Assembly: GCA_039619475.1 (NCBI GenBank)
Contig: CM077116.1
Location: forward strand, 174,559,863 to 174,623,862
DNA: 64,000 nt
Reading direction: 5' to 3'
Source: Icerya purchasi
Lineage: Eukaryota; Arthropoda; Insecta; Hemiptera; Monophlebidae
Part shown: positions 55,078 through 64,000 of the stretch, piece after piece
How the letters are laid out: each line of letters starts with the position of its first letter
How positions within the stretch are numbered: the first letter of the stretch is position 1
The notes under the pieces: model-generated
The model's database searches: none
Seen by the model: the letters and a program-made list of their open reading frames with translations, nothing else
Told to the model about the DNA's origin: nothing
Translations under genes and position numbers: made by a program

Positions 55078-55113
<36 letters not shown>
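55078..55113. repeat. (TA)n microsatellite grown inside LINE-A coding sequence
   Basis: LINE-A copy 3 has only GCATCATATATGAG at the homologous place (11416-11429). Here the same context (AGCATCATATATATAC) carries about 16 TA units. Confidence 0.85.
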
Positions 55114-55511
55114 GGAAGAGGGTCACAATCTTGAAGAGAACGAACAATAGGTGACAAAGAAATTGAAAACGAAAAGAAGGGGGTAGAGAATGATTGATCC
55201 GAAGACGAATTAGGGAGACACATAAAGGAGTGTCGACCGAAAGGAATAGAATGGAACCGAGACAGGGAACGTGGAATCGGCTGAATAAGGCGGCAATGCG
55301 AATAACGATTAGAAAATAAGGAGTGACAAATGTCCGGCCAAAGTCTGGCGTGACTGGAGGTGAACAAGGAAAGGCTGCCTGAAGAAGGGAAATAGTTGAA
55401 TCATGGCGGGCAGCAGAGCGAGCTGCGGAGTCAGCCGCGTCATTGCCGTCATTTCCGGAATGGCGGGGAAAAATCAATAAGAATAGAACGAGATGACTGC
55501 AAAGTGGAGGT

Positions 55512-55707
55512 AAAAAAATAAAGCGAGTCCCATACCCTTAGCAGGGTGTTTGGGATTGTGGAATTAACCTTTTCATAATGTACTAAGCCCAACAACACTA
55601 ATGAGAGTTGGAGGAGGGCCAGTTCCTTTCTACTTGGGATCCGTCTTTACTTTCCTAGATTTATCCGGTAGCCAATTCAATTTCAGAGAGAAGCAATTGA
55701 GAGAATA
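55512..55707 (-). mobile_element. SINE-1 copy 4 (head truncated), nested in LINE-A copy 4
   Basis: Minus strand. It carries TGAAATTGAATTGGCTACCGG, GGATCCCAAGTAGAAAGGAA and TAGTACATTATGAAAAGG, and ends GGGACTCGCTTTATTTTTTTA, all as in the other SINE-1 copies. The tRNA-like head is missing. Confidence 0.78.
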
Positions 55708-55790
55708 GTACCATCAGAGAAACGGGAAGGAGGAGAGGATATGGCTCGAAGGAATGGCCATTCTTCAGGCTATCATATCTTTTATTTCCT

Positions 55791-56399
55791 TTTCAAGCGG
55801 GCTTTCTTAATTCCTCATCATTTCGGACGAAGGAGTAACAGAAAGAACTAAACAGATGAAACGAATACAATTATTATTCGAACAGGAGAGAAGTATCCCA
55901 GCTAAATTTAAAATAAAAAAAATGTTACACGATGGTAAGAGACCAACGAACTGCCGTCAACATGACGTATAGTATTTTTTTTTTTTTTTAATAATCATCA
56001 CGTTAAGGAAAAAAGCTATATATATACGTCGTAAGATTCAGATAAATTATAAAAGAAAAAAAAAGGCTAGAATACATACGGCGCATCTACAGACGTCATA
56101 AAAAGGCGTTCAACAGTGTAATACGAACGGCTGTTGCAACACAACTCTGAATGCACTAGTATAGAGAGAAATTTAAACATTATAATTTCGAGTTATTTTA
56201 TGTTCAACGTGGTGTCGCGCTGTTCGCTATTGATCGTATTTGTTCTCTCGTGTTGTCTTTATTTTAGCATATTTTTCTTTTTTTGCTGTGTCTTCTTCTT
56301 TTTACCTGCCATTTCGTTTTCCCTATACCCGGCAACCATAACGCACAAGCTTAATCTTACTTTCTCGATAGGAATATTTTAAAATTTTTTACACCTATA
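55791..56399. other. Stretch without recognisable gene
   Basis: The first part may be decayed LINE-A, but no motif was confirmed. The open frame at 56134-56382 is hydrophobic and unrecognised. Confidence 0.4.
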
Positions 56400-57200
56400 C
56401 ACACACTGGCGGAAGCTATCGAAATAAATTCGTCCATCCATCAATCAATTAACCGAAACCGATCGCGCGCGCTAATCCTTTAGTCCCCGAATTCAGCTGC
56501 TACTACTTCGACGACTTGTTTTTTGAAAACGTTTTCAAAAAAAATTTTCCCGCTCCGACCGCTAGTAATCGTAAGCCGCTTTCGTATTATTTTCCTTTCG
56601 AGACATTGTACGGCCGCCACAGGATGACACGTCATTAATTAAAATCGGTTTAGTAGATTGACGACGCGTCCGGATATAAACCTATTCATCCGGAAACCTC
56701 TGCGATCGACTCGGCCGAAGTTGACCGGAAAAACCGAACGACCGATTTTTATTAAATTTTCTCGGTTAAAAACTCGCGATAGTGAAATTCTTAGTCGATG
56801 GGCCGGCGCGCTTCGTACTGCGCGGGGTGGCGTCCGCGGCATGCCGGAAAGGGAAAAAAAAAGAGTACATTTCGCACCGGTCGTCGTCGAATGTAATTTC
56901 GTTTAGTGGAGGCACGGAGCAGCCGGGTGTCGATGAAGAAAAGGATACGACGAATGGTAGTAATCTATTTTTAAAGTTTTATTATAAAACGGAAAATGCG
57001 ACTAGTGCGAAAGAGGAATAGACCGTCGAAAAGCGAACCGACTAGGTAGGCTAAGAGTTGCGCGAACGGCTCTTTCTTTGTTCGCCAGTGATGGCTGAAA
57101 TTCGCCGGAGCGAGATTGTTCCGGCCTATTCAATTAAATGCTATTGTGTTGCAGCTTTTTTCAGCGAGATTAACGACACTTGAGCGCAGAGTTATCAGCG
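56400..57200. other. CpG-rich, apparently unique segment
   Basis: CG dinucleotides are frequent (for example CCGATCGCGCGCGC at 56460 and GGCCGGCGCGC at 56801), and no transposon motif was recognised. Overlapping frames on both strands (56639-57021) look like composition effects. It could be host regulatory or exon sequence. Confidence 0.35.
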
Positions 57201-57394
57201 AAATGTCAGCTTTTTTATTTGACCTTTTGTCTTTTAATTCTATATAAAAAATACAATAACAGCGGCGAAAAGCTCTTATCGGAAGTTTTTCATTCTATTT
57301 AGCGCTACCGTCATTTCAGTTGCTTCATTTGCCGCCATCTAACAACGTCCGAGTTTCATTTTTGACCGCCTCTTCTTCCGAACGTCCACTTTCA

Positions 57395-57409
57395 CCCCCC
57401 CCCCCCCCC
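57395..57409. repeat. C15 homopolymer
   Basis: Fifteen consecutive C residues; long C-runs are otherwise absent from the window. Confidence 0.95.
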
Positions 57410-58414
57410 ACCGCTGGAAAATTCTTGTGCAAACAATTTTCACTGATAATCAGCGGCCTACTGAACAGGCCGCTTCGTAAAGTTACTACGCTCTGAGTGT
57501 ATTAGAGTTCGCAGTTTAAGGCTTTTTTCGAAGGGGTTCGTAGTGTTTCTACGACCGAACGGACTCCGAGCGTTGTCTCTAACCTGTTGCAGTATGTATA
57601 TCTCCGGCAACCGACTTAACAACGCGCCCAGTTTCGTTTTTTTGTTTTTTTTTTGTTTTTTTAACGCTGACTTTCGTCACCTAACCGCTCTTATTTTATT
57701 CATTGTTTTTTTGGGGTTTTTTTCACTTTAAGTTCTTTTTCACCGATATAAATTTCACAGATCGCCGGATTAAATCAGCGCGCCTAAAATTCAAAGCGGC
57801 GTTCTGTAGCGCATTCACGGAGCTTTCGGCAGTTTACTAAGTTGTCTAGAAAAACCGTCACATACGCAGTTGAAAAAGTGCATTTGTTTAGGAATCTCCC
57901 GAATGTGTCCGCTACTTTGCACTGACTATTAACGCTGGTCTCTTCAGACAGAATCAAATATTGGCTCTAAAAGTTTTCCCATTGTAATTTCTGAACAGTT
58001 CTGAGCTCTAGCTGCGATAACAAGATTTTCTGCGCACACCATTGTCAGTGACGATAAAAAGTTTTCTGCCCTCAAACGACCCTGTTCTCCTCACGTCATC
58101 AGACGTATGGTATAACGCACTCCGTTCGAGGAATCAGTTTTCGCTAATTCAACTCCGAATCTGTCGGAAATTCCTCTTCGCCTTGGTTAACGCTCCGCCA
58201 GCCCACTCTATACTCTATATACTACCCCGCGTTACCGATTCCACATTTTGTTTATTTTTCTGCGATTAAGCCTGCGCGTATTCCTTCCCGTGTGACTGCG
58301 ACTAACAACTATTATTATTTTTATTAAAAAAAAAAAGTTTTAAAACAAGGAAAGTTAATTCTAAACGATATGTATATTTAATTCGACTAACAAACTTGCT
58401 GGCGAAAGACCTCT

Positions 58415-58465
58415 TCTTGAAAAGCACACACTGGTCTTCTATAATTCTCAGAGAAGAATTCGTTT
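58415..58465 (+). repeat. Dispersed repeat F copy 3 (fragment)
   Basis: TTCTATAATTCTCAGAGAAGAATT near 58437-58460 resembles the hairpin core of copies 2 and 4 (TTCTATAATTCTTATAGAAGAG). Confidence 0.45.
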
Positions 58466-58693
58466 TGAATTGGCCATGTGTCGTTCTTTATAAAATCAAT
58501 TGATAAAAAAACGACGAAGGATTAAACAAATTATTTAATACAAAAAAAAAAAAAAAAAAAAAATCGAAAAAAAAACCTGTATATTGTGACATTGATTTGG
58601 CATTTACGGTGTGTGTGCCGTCTATTGATTGTGTTCGAGCTAGAAAATATTATTGAGTAAAAGTCATTAATTGACGATCAACATCGTTCTAAG

Positions 58694-59405
58694 TGTTTCA
58701 AGGAGCTTACTCGGCTAAAACCAAAATTTCCACACACACATACGGACGATTGAACATGTCGGGACGGCAGATACTGTGCACGTGTGTATGTGTGTGGCTT
58801 TTGGTGGTAATGGCCCCGGTAGCGAAGGTAAATAAGTGCGGTGAGAGCGTTGACGAAAGCTGTCGAGCCCCGGGGAGAAGAATCCCGCAAAAAACAGTCA
58901 GGCGAGGTAGCAAGTGCGATGTGAGTTTAAATCAGTGGTCGATCTGTTCACCGCACGTAGGTTTTCTGATCGCTTTTGTCGCGTCCGTTGTGCGTTAATG
59001 TCATTGTAATTAATCTGGTCTCAACTTTCCTTCGTTTAAATTGTTTTTCGCCGATTTCGGCGTTAAATTTTAAGAATTTTCACACTTTTCTGGCCACGGT
59101 AAATTATTAAGCGTAATTAAACGCACTCCGGGTCCGGTTGTGGAGTTAAGCGAATCACCATCAAAAGATAGACGCGACGTTGTTATATTTCAGTTTTCTT
59201 CACTGCCGAGAATTTCTTTTCGGCCACAAAATAGACTCGCCTCCTCATTTGCGGTGTGAGATTCTTCATGAGCAACTTTCTCGACCACACCAACTCGATC
59301 CTTCGTCAGTTATTTCGTGCACATTGTAGTTGTTTTTTATTTATTTTTTTTAACATATCTGAAAGCCTAATGCTCCGAAAGTAATCTGAACATCGTCAGA
59401 GCACA
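58694..59405 (+). repeat. Repeat X copy 2 (continuous)
   Basis: Aligns in blocks with the two halves of copy 1 at 21718-22945. Its part 59013-59172 is nearly identical to 61581-61741 (about five differences in roughly 160 bases). It has no similarity to the transposon families recognised here. Confidence 0.75.
58756..58827 (+). CDS. Speculative signal-peptide-like first exon
   Basis: From the ATG at 58756 (context GAACATGTC) 24 codons read MSGRQILCTCVCVWLLVVMA-PVAK: a basic start, then a hydrophobic core and small residues, as in secretory signal peptides. The last codon AAG is followed by GTAAATAAG, a reasonable 5' splice donor in phase 0. The frame also stays open to 58998. The frame is not conserved in repeat X copy 1, and no downstream exon or cleavage-site-rich precursor was found in the window. 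It may well be chance. I do not recognise a family. Confidence 0.2.
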
Positions 59406-60457
59406 AAAGGAGTTCACATTATTAAAGGACATCAATCCGAGGTCACATTAATATATACATACATACCGCAATGAATTAGGGGCCATTTCGGTGTTGCTTT
59501 TATTATGAATTTAGCTACTGTTACGAATCAGCTTTTAGTCGCTATTATTTCCGGGGCTAATGATACGAATTTTGAGGTCCTGTGTTTATAGTTTTCTCGT
59601 GGAAGAACTTCGCGATATCGATTAAAAAAATGTTCTCTTTTAAAAGAGGCAGAAACCCGTGGGCGCCAGTGACATCATGTGTCACAATCTGATTAGCTCT
59701 GTTAACGGCAGAGCCTAGGCTTTTTAATAAAAAACAAAAAAAAAAAAGAACACACGTAAACTCGGTTAGCTCGATATCGCCTCAGCATAGGAATACGCGA
59801 AACAATATAACCAACGCCTCTCTCCGAAGGAGATCTCGCAGCGGTATAAAGCGCAATAAAATAAATAATTTGATTTACGTTCATATTAAAAGAGAAACTT
59901 CCGACTAGAAAAATTAATATATGAGACGAAAAAATGCGGTAAAATCATCCGATGTTTAATCGGTACACGGCGGAGACCAGCAACTTGATCGGCGATTTCT
60001 GATCGACAGACTAGCGTATATAACAATAATATGTATCTCTTAATCGGCAATTAGAACATCTATTGTTGCCGAACTATTCTCTGATAACAGATAATCGTAA
60101 AATTCCTCTGTCGCGCGGCGTGTTACCCTACGCGACACACGGTGTACGTTGCGTGCGCGATACCTGAACAATCACAGCTAATACTTTTCGGAATTAATAT
60201 ACACACACACTCGGACACAATCACGTCCATCATCTCCGAATATCGCGAATTTACCGGATTCTATCGCACGGCTCGATCACGAACACACACATGCATACTA
60301 ACACATGCAACGAACTTTACGAGCCTGATAAAATCCGATAACGATATTTATACTAATTCCTTCTATAAATTAACCAAGCGATAGCGTTGCCAAAATATAC
60401 GACGCGCAACAAAACAAATAATTTTGAATTTTGAAGCTACGTTGCGCCAGTTCGTAT

Positions 60458-60490
<33 letters not shown>

Positions 60491-61580
60491 CGATACAAAA
60501 ACATTACAAAAAATATCAGATAATCTTTCATCATATTACCTTTGACGTAAAAGTAAATCCTTAGGATTATACGTTCCGAAATTTCTTCGCCAGCGTTCAG
60601 GTCCATTTTTCTATAAAGGACCGAGACGGTGAAAAAATAGCTTCCTTTTGGAGCGACCTATAAAAGCTTAAAATCGGTTTTTAAAAAGGGCAATAGAATT
60701 TAAATTACAGCCAAGCTTCTTACGATATCGACGGCAAGAGTTAACTGAAAATGTGCATGGAAATAAATTTAAAAGACTTACACGTTCTCTGCTTTTAGTA
60801 GACAAAACATTTTTTTTTTTCTGTCGCTGCTGCAAACGTTGGTTAAACATTTCTCATTATAACAATGATAGACGGTAAATTGAGAATGTCAAGAAATTCA
60901 CGCAGTACCACTTTTTGAGACCATCTGAACAGCGTTGAATTTCAATATATGTAGATTTTACTGAATGAGCATAGAGACCAATATTCAAAATTTCACCGCT
61001 TACACTGCTTGAATGTTAAAAACAGCATAGATTTATTCGCGAATCGGAAACTGCGAACGCTTAACATTCTACTACTTACAATATACGTATATAAATGTAA
61101 ATCTTGCTACTATCTCTCTTCGTGACATCAGCGTGTTATGAACTTTCTCTTCTAGTTCCCCTATGGAAGGAATTATTATGATTCCGGGTCGTTGTTATTT
61201 CATGTACTCTATTGTTTTGAGCGCCACCACGGAGGAGATGTTTTAATTTAAAAAAATACCCCTGTCAACAGAAAATTTTTACTAAAGTTACTGCAGCGAT
61301 AGCTCTCAACTGTGATGGCACTCGAAAACGGACGTTTAACACTCGTTCTGTTGCAAATTCCTATCGTTCTCAGTTCTACCTAACCTGAAACCGAACTAGA
61401 GACATCGGAACATTAGGAAAAGGTAAAAGCGATCGGGAGAAAGAAACTGACATTTCTGGTATTTTTGCGAATGCTCCAAACTATCTGCAGAAAAACACCG
61501 CACGTCTTAAAATTGCGCAACAAATAATGGACCACTGTTATCGGCAGCTAAACCTTATCGAAGGCGGCTAGTCATTTCTT
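59406..61580. other. Stretch without recognisable gene
   Basis: A-runs at 59733 and a (TA)n tract at 60464-60487. Nothing else was recognised. Confidence 0.5.
60464..60487. repeat. (TA)n microsatellite
   Basis: Pure TA dinucleotides. Confidence 0.95.
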
Positions 61581-61741
61581 TCTGGTCTCAACTTTCCTTC
61601 GTTTAAATTGTTTTTCGCCGATTTCGGCGTTAAATTTTTAGAATTTTCACACTTTTCTGGCCACGGCAAATTATTAAGCGTAATTCAGCGAACTCCGGGT
61701 CCGGTTGTGGAGTTAAGCGAATCACCATCAAAAGATAGACG
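61581..61741 (+). repeat. Repeat X copy 3 (160-bp fragment)
   Basis: Starts TCTGGTCTCAACTTTCCTTC and ends AAAAGATAGACG, nearly identical to 59013-59172 and more distantly like 22563-22700. Confidence 0.85.
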
Positions 61742-62756
61742 ACCGTGTACATATTATATCTGTTGCATCACATTTAATACAATACTTTCTCTCAGCCATC
61801 TCTGTAAATATGCCGTATGGCTTGAATTATATTCGCATATCATCTAGCATTTATCACCATTCTCTGTTAACTTGGCTGAAGGAAAGCTCTAGGTGCGATT
61901 GCCTTTTTTTAAATTATTTTCTCGTTTCCTTTGGTGCACTGCTTTTTATCGAGAATAATTAAAACCACTCCGAATACATCGGCACTCTTCAAGAAGGTAA
62001 CCGCATTCGCGCAGTCATTGTTTAATTATAGATTTAATTTCGACTACGGTAATGAACTTATGCTATAAAATAAAACACTTTCCGGCGTCATATGATAACG
62101 TGCGCTTCTACAACATAGCTGTACTCGATGTTCACTTTAGGCAGCTACTGTTCATATAGGTTGCCGAGATGCATACTTAGTAGTCTCCGTTTTACTAGAA
62201 TTTCGCATTTACATAATTTTCGACATATTCTTCATGTTAAAAGCATAAATTTCGAGCTTTCGGAATAATCGAAACTGCTTTATACATCTTAACGAGTTTA
62301 TTAGTGCTGCCGGTGGCAGCAACAAAATAGAGGGATTCGATGTCGCTCCGAAGGCCGCAATAGAAAATTTCCATATCGCTGACTCGATCTCATTCGTTCT
62401 CTTTTTCAAGCATTCTAAAATTGTTATTTACCAGTTTTTTCTCGCTAAATACGCTTCCATTTTGTATGATACTTGAAAACAGCTCACTTCCATAAGTAAG
62501 AATGGGTAAGGAACTGGCAATACAGTGGATATGTGGATAAGTGGACAAAAGAAAAAACAACAGATAGACGAATTTGTTTAAATAGAACGTAGATAGTAAA
62601 AATAGAAAGAAGGAACGAGGAAAGAAATATTAACTTCTGTACATCATTTCACGAAGCAGACATTTTGTTTCACGACCATAAGATTAAAATGCTATTTCTT
62701 ACGTAAGTTAGATTTCCTTTTAAATGTATACAGGTTAAATTCCTTAAATGTGCATA
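61742..62756. other. Stretch without recognisable gene
   Basis: No motif, repeat or RNA gene recognised. Confidence 0.5.
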
Positions 62757-62850
62757 TGCCTGAACCGGCCTTCGGACCTCGCCAAACGAGAAAACCCCCA
62801 CATTGTCCAGATGATAATTTTCTATAATACTTATAGAGAAGAGTAAATTT
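62757..62850 (+). repeat. Dispersed repeat F copy 4
   Basis: GGCCTTCGGACCTCGCC, then TCTATAATACTTATAGA (perfect hairpin, 62821-62837) and GAAGAGTAAATTT, as in copy 2 at 38494-38580. Confidence 0.65.
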
Positions 62851-62929
62851 CAACTAAGTGCATTACAATTTCAGTTACACATTTCGTATGGATTTTTTGT
62901 AACCTTTTTTTATAACGTTTTCTTCATAT

Positions 62930-63030
62930 TATTCCCGGAATTCGTTCTCTTACCTCCACTTTGCAGCCGCTCTATTCTTATTGATTTTTTATAGATCCCC
63001 AGTCATTCCGGAATTGACGGCAATTAGCAT
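62930..63030 (+). pseudogene. LINE-A copy 9: short RNase H fragment
   Basis: Plus strand. CTTACCTCCACTTTGCAG, then TCTATTCTTATTGATTTTT, then CAGTCATTCCGGAATTGACGG, is close to the corresponding minus-strand part of LINE-A copy 4 (55440-55520). It encodes a broken IDF...PSHSGIDGN, the last RNase H motif. Unlike copy 4 it has no SINE at this position. Confidence 0.72.
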
Positions 63031-64000
63031 TCTTCAACTATTTTCTTTCTTCAAAAGATCCTTTCCATATCCACCTTCACGGTGAAAACAATCATGAATG
63101 AAAAGCATCCAAAAAGCTTCAATCTCCCGCATTATTAAGGATAACTCAAAAAAAAAATACCGATCAGATCTTGACCAAATTTAAATGTGACCACATGAGA
63201 AACACCGTCTTTGAAATAAAAGATTAATAATTACAACATACTCAATAGCGCCGAAACGTATTATATTAATAAATTTAAAGATAACTTAAATAATAATCTT
63301 CTTATAATTAATAATAACCCGCTATATAAAATTATATATTCATGACATATCGATATATTACATTAGATTATAAGAAGACAAATACGTCATCGTTTCAATT
63401 TTTAACTTTAATTATTAACGCCATGAATATGGAGCAAGTAACTCCGAAACATGTCGGCACGTTTTAATTTTTAATTTAAAAATAATTTCTGTTCAATAAA
63501 GATTTTATATTGTTCAATAAAAGAAGAATCATCAAAATCAGTTCACCTGGAAGAAAGTTCTGAGGTAACACATATAAAAAAAAAAAATAAAAAAAAAAAA
63601 AATACAGCCGAATTGAATACCTCCTCCTTTTTTGAAGTCGGTTGAAAACCATAAATAACGAATTTTTTTAAAAATGAAGGCTTTTATTTGGTTAATTAGA
63701 ACCAGTCATCCCTTTTTTCGGCAGTTAAATTATAATAAAAAATTATTTTTTATTAATTAGCAGCGTTTCGCTCGATTGGAACAAATCCTACTGTCGCACA
63801 TTGAAAATACAAATAATTGTCATCATTTGTGTAAAGTAAATGTCCGCAATTAAAGAACCCAAATTGAAACTAAATCTCATAAACGTATGTTTTACGTTTT
63901 AACGATTTTAACAAAATGCTTACAGTTCATAAATTGGCTAATGCGTAGCTGGCCAGCAAAAAGACAAAATTATAAACGTAATTCTAAAAAAATTTGTCAA
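63031..64000. other. AT-rich stretch without recognisable gene
   Basis: Contains A-rich runs (63576-63602) and CTCCGAAACATGTCGGCACG near 63450, which resembles GACATGTTTCCGGAG near 1081-1095 in reverse complement. No gene recognised. Confidence 0.45.

Larger units (their letters stand above)
54841..55790 (-). pseudogene. LINE-A copy 4: RNase H end, C-terminus and 3' end, split by a SINE
   Basis: Minus strand. The 3' end shares GTTGTTGGGTCAATGCCGCT and GGCGCG with LINE-A copy 3; its poly(A) is the T-run 54812-54829 with a short insertion. The frame 55004-55477 shows HSGNDGNDAADSAARSAARH (last RNase H motif), SLIRLRINHSLPPSFRF and a C-terminal DADHIFF, as in copy 3 (RLRINHSLLPSSRF, DANHIFF). 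A (TA)n tract has expanded inside the coding region (55078-55113). SINE-1 copy 4 interrupts it at 55512-55707, beyond which nucleotides again match copy 3 (GAAGGAGGAGAGGATATGGC). Confidence 0.82.
57201..58693. other. Stretch without recognisable gene
   Basis: Contains a C15 run at 57395-57409, T-runs and an A-run (58543-58562). Repeat F copy 3 lies within (next entries). Confidence 0.5.

Noticed and set aside
15197..60487. CRISPR-like or other spaced repeat arrays
   Set aside because: The only tandem structures are microsatellites and one two-unit duplication. There are no regularly spaced direct repeats with unique spacers, and the DNA is eukaryotic.

Overview
This window reads as non-genic or intronic DNA from an insect nuclear genome. 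It is AT-rich, with long runs of A/T and about a dozen (TA)n tracts. I recognise no complete host protein-coding gene and no complete rRNA or tRNA gene. Its recognisable content is mobile-element relics typical of arthropods: several non-LTR (LINE) families, two mariner-type DNA transposons, tRNA-derived SINEs, a Helitron-like element and a solo LTR. CpG is not visibly depleted, which would fit Hymenoptera (an ant, bee or wasp), but that is only an inference.

Layout. 0-9 kb: an EEP-endonuclease relic of a LINE runs off the left edge. A decayed LINE-A copy (2.1-4.3 kb), a LINE-C tail fragment (5.35 kb) and a rosa-like (DD41D) mariner (5.68-7.89 kb) follow. The mariner is interrupted by a 5'-truncated LINE-B copy with an exact 11-bp target-site duplication. 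8-13.3 kb: three minus-strand LINE copies (LINE-A, LINE-B, LINE-A). 13.3-24.2 kb: two SINE families, microsatellites, a CpG-rich stretch, and 'repeat X' with a decayed LINE-A copy inside it. 24-34 kb: a GGGGTA/TACCCC-type repeat, a LINE-C RT tail, LINE-A fragments and an internally deleted mariner with TIRs and TA duplications (32.25-33.14 kb). 35-38.9 kb: a cluster made of a LINE-D copy with an open 380-codon RNase H frame, a Helitron-like element, an 834-bp solo LTR inside a (TA)n tract, and a tandem duplication. 40-51.3 kb: SINE-1 copies, a long hairpin with a 58-bp perfect stem, a Jockey-like LINE, and an R1-like LINE with ORF1, ORF2 and a 32-nt poly(A), head-to-head with another ORF1. 51-64 kb: mostly unassigned sequence, with one LINE-A copy interrupted by a SINE, two more repeat X copies and dispersed fragments.

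How the parts relate. LINE-A (RT, RNase H and a C-terminal Cys/His motif) is present in at least nine copies of different ages and both orientations, so it is the main builder of this locus. SINE-1 has four copies sharing a tRNA-like head and a TTACTTTAC-type tail. All recognised coding frames except the LINE-D RNase H frame and the R1-like ORF1 are broken, so most of the material is fossil. The items most worth following up are the perfect long hairpin at 42.0-42.3 kb, repeat X with a possible signal-peptide exon at 58.76 kb, the dispersed TTCTATAA/TTATAGAA hairpin repeat, and the datable nested insertions.

Limits. Assignments rest on motifs read by eye and on internal comparison between copies. 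Family names (I-like, R1-like, rosa-like, Helitron-like) are inferences, and the boundaries of decayed copies are approximate, often to within 10-50 bases.
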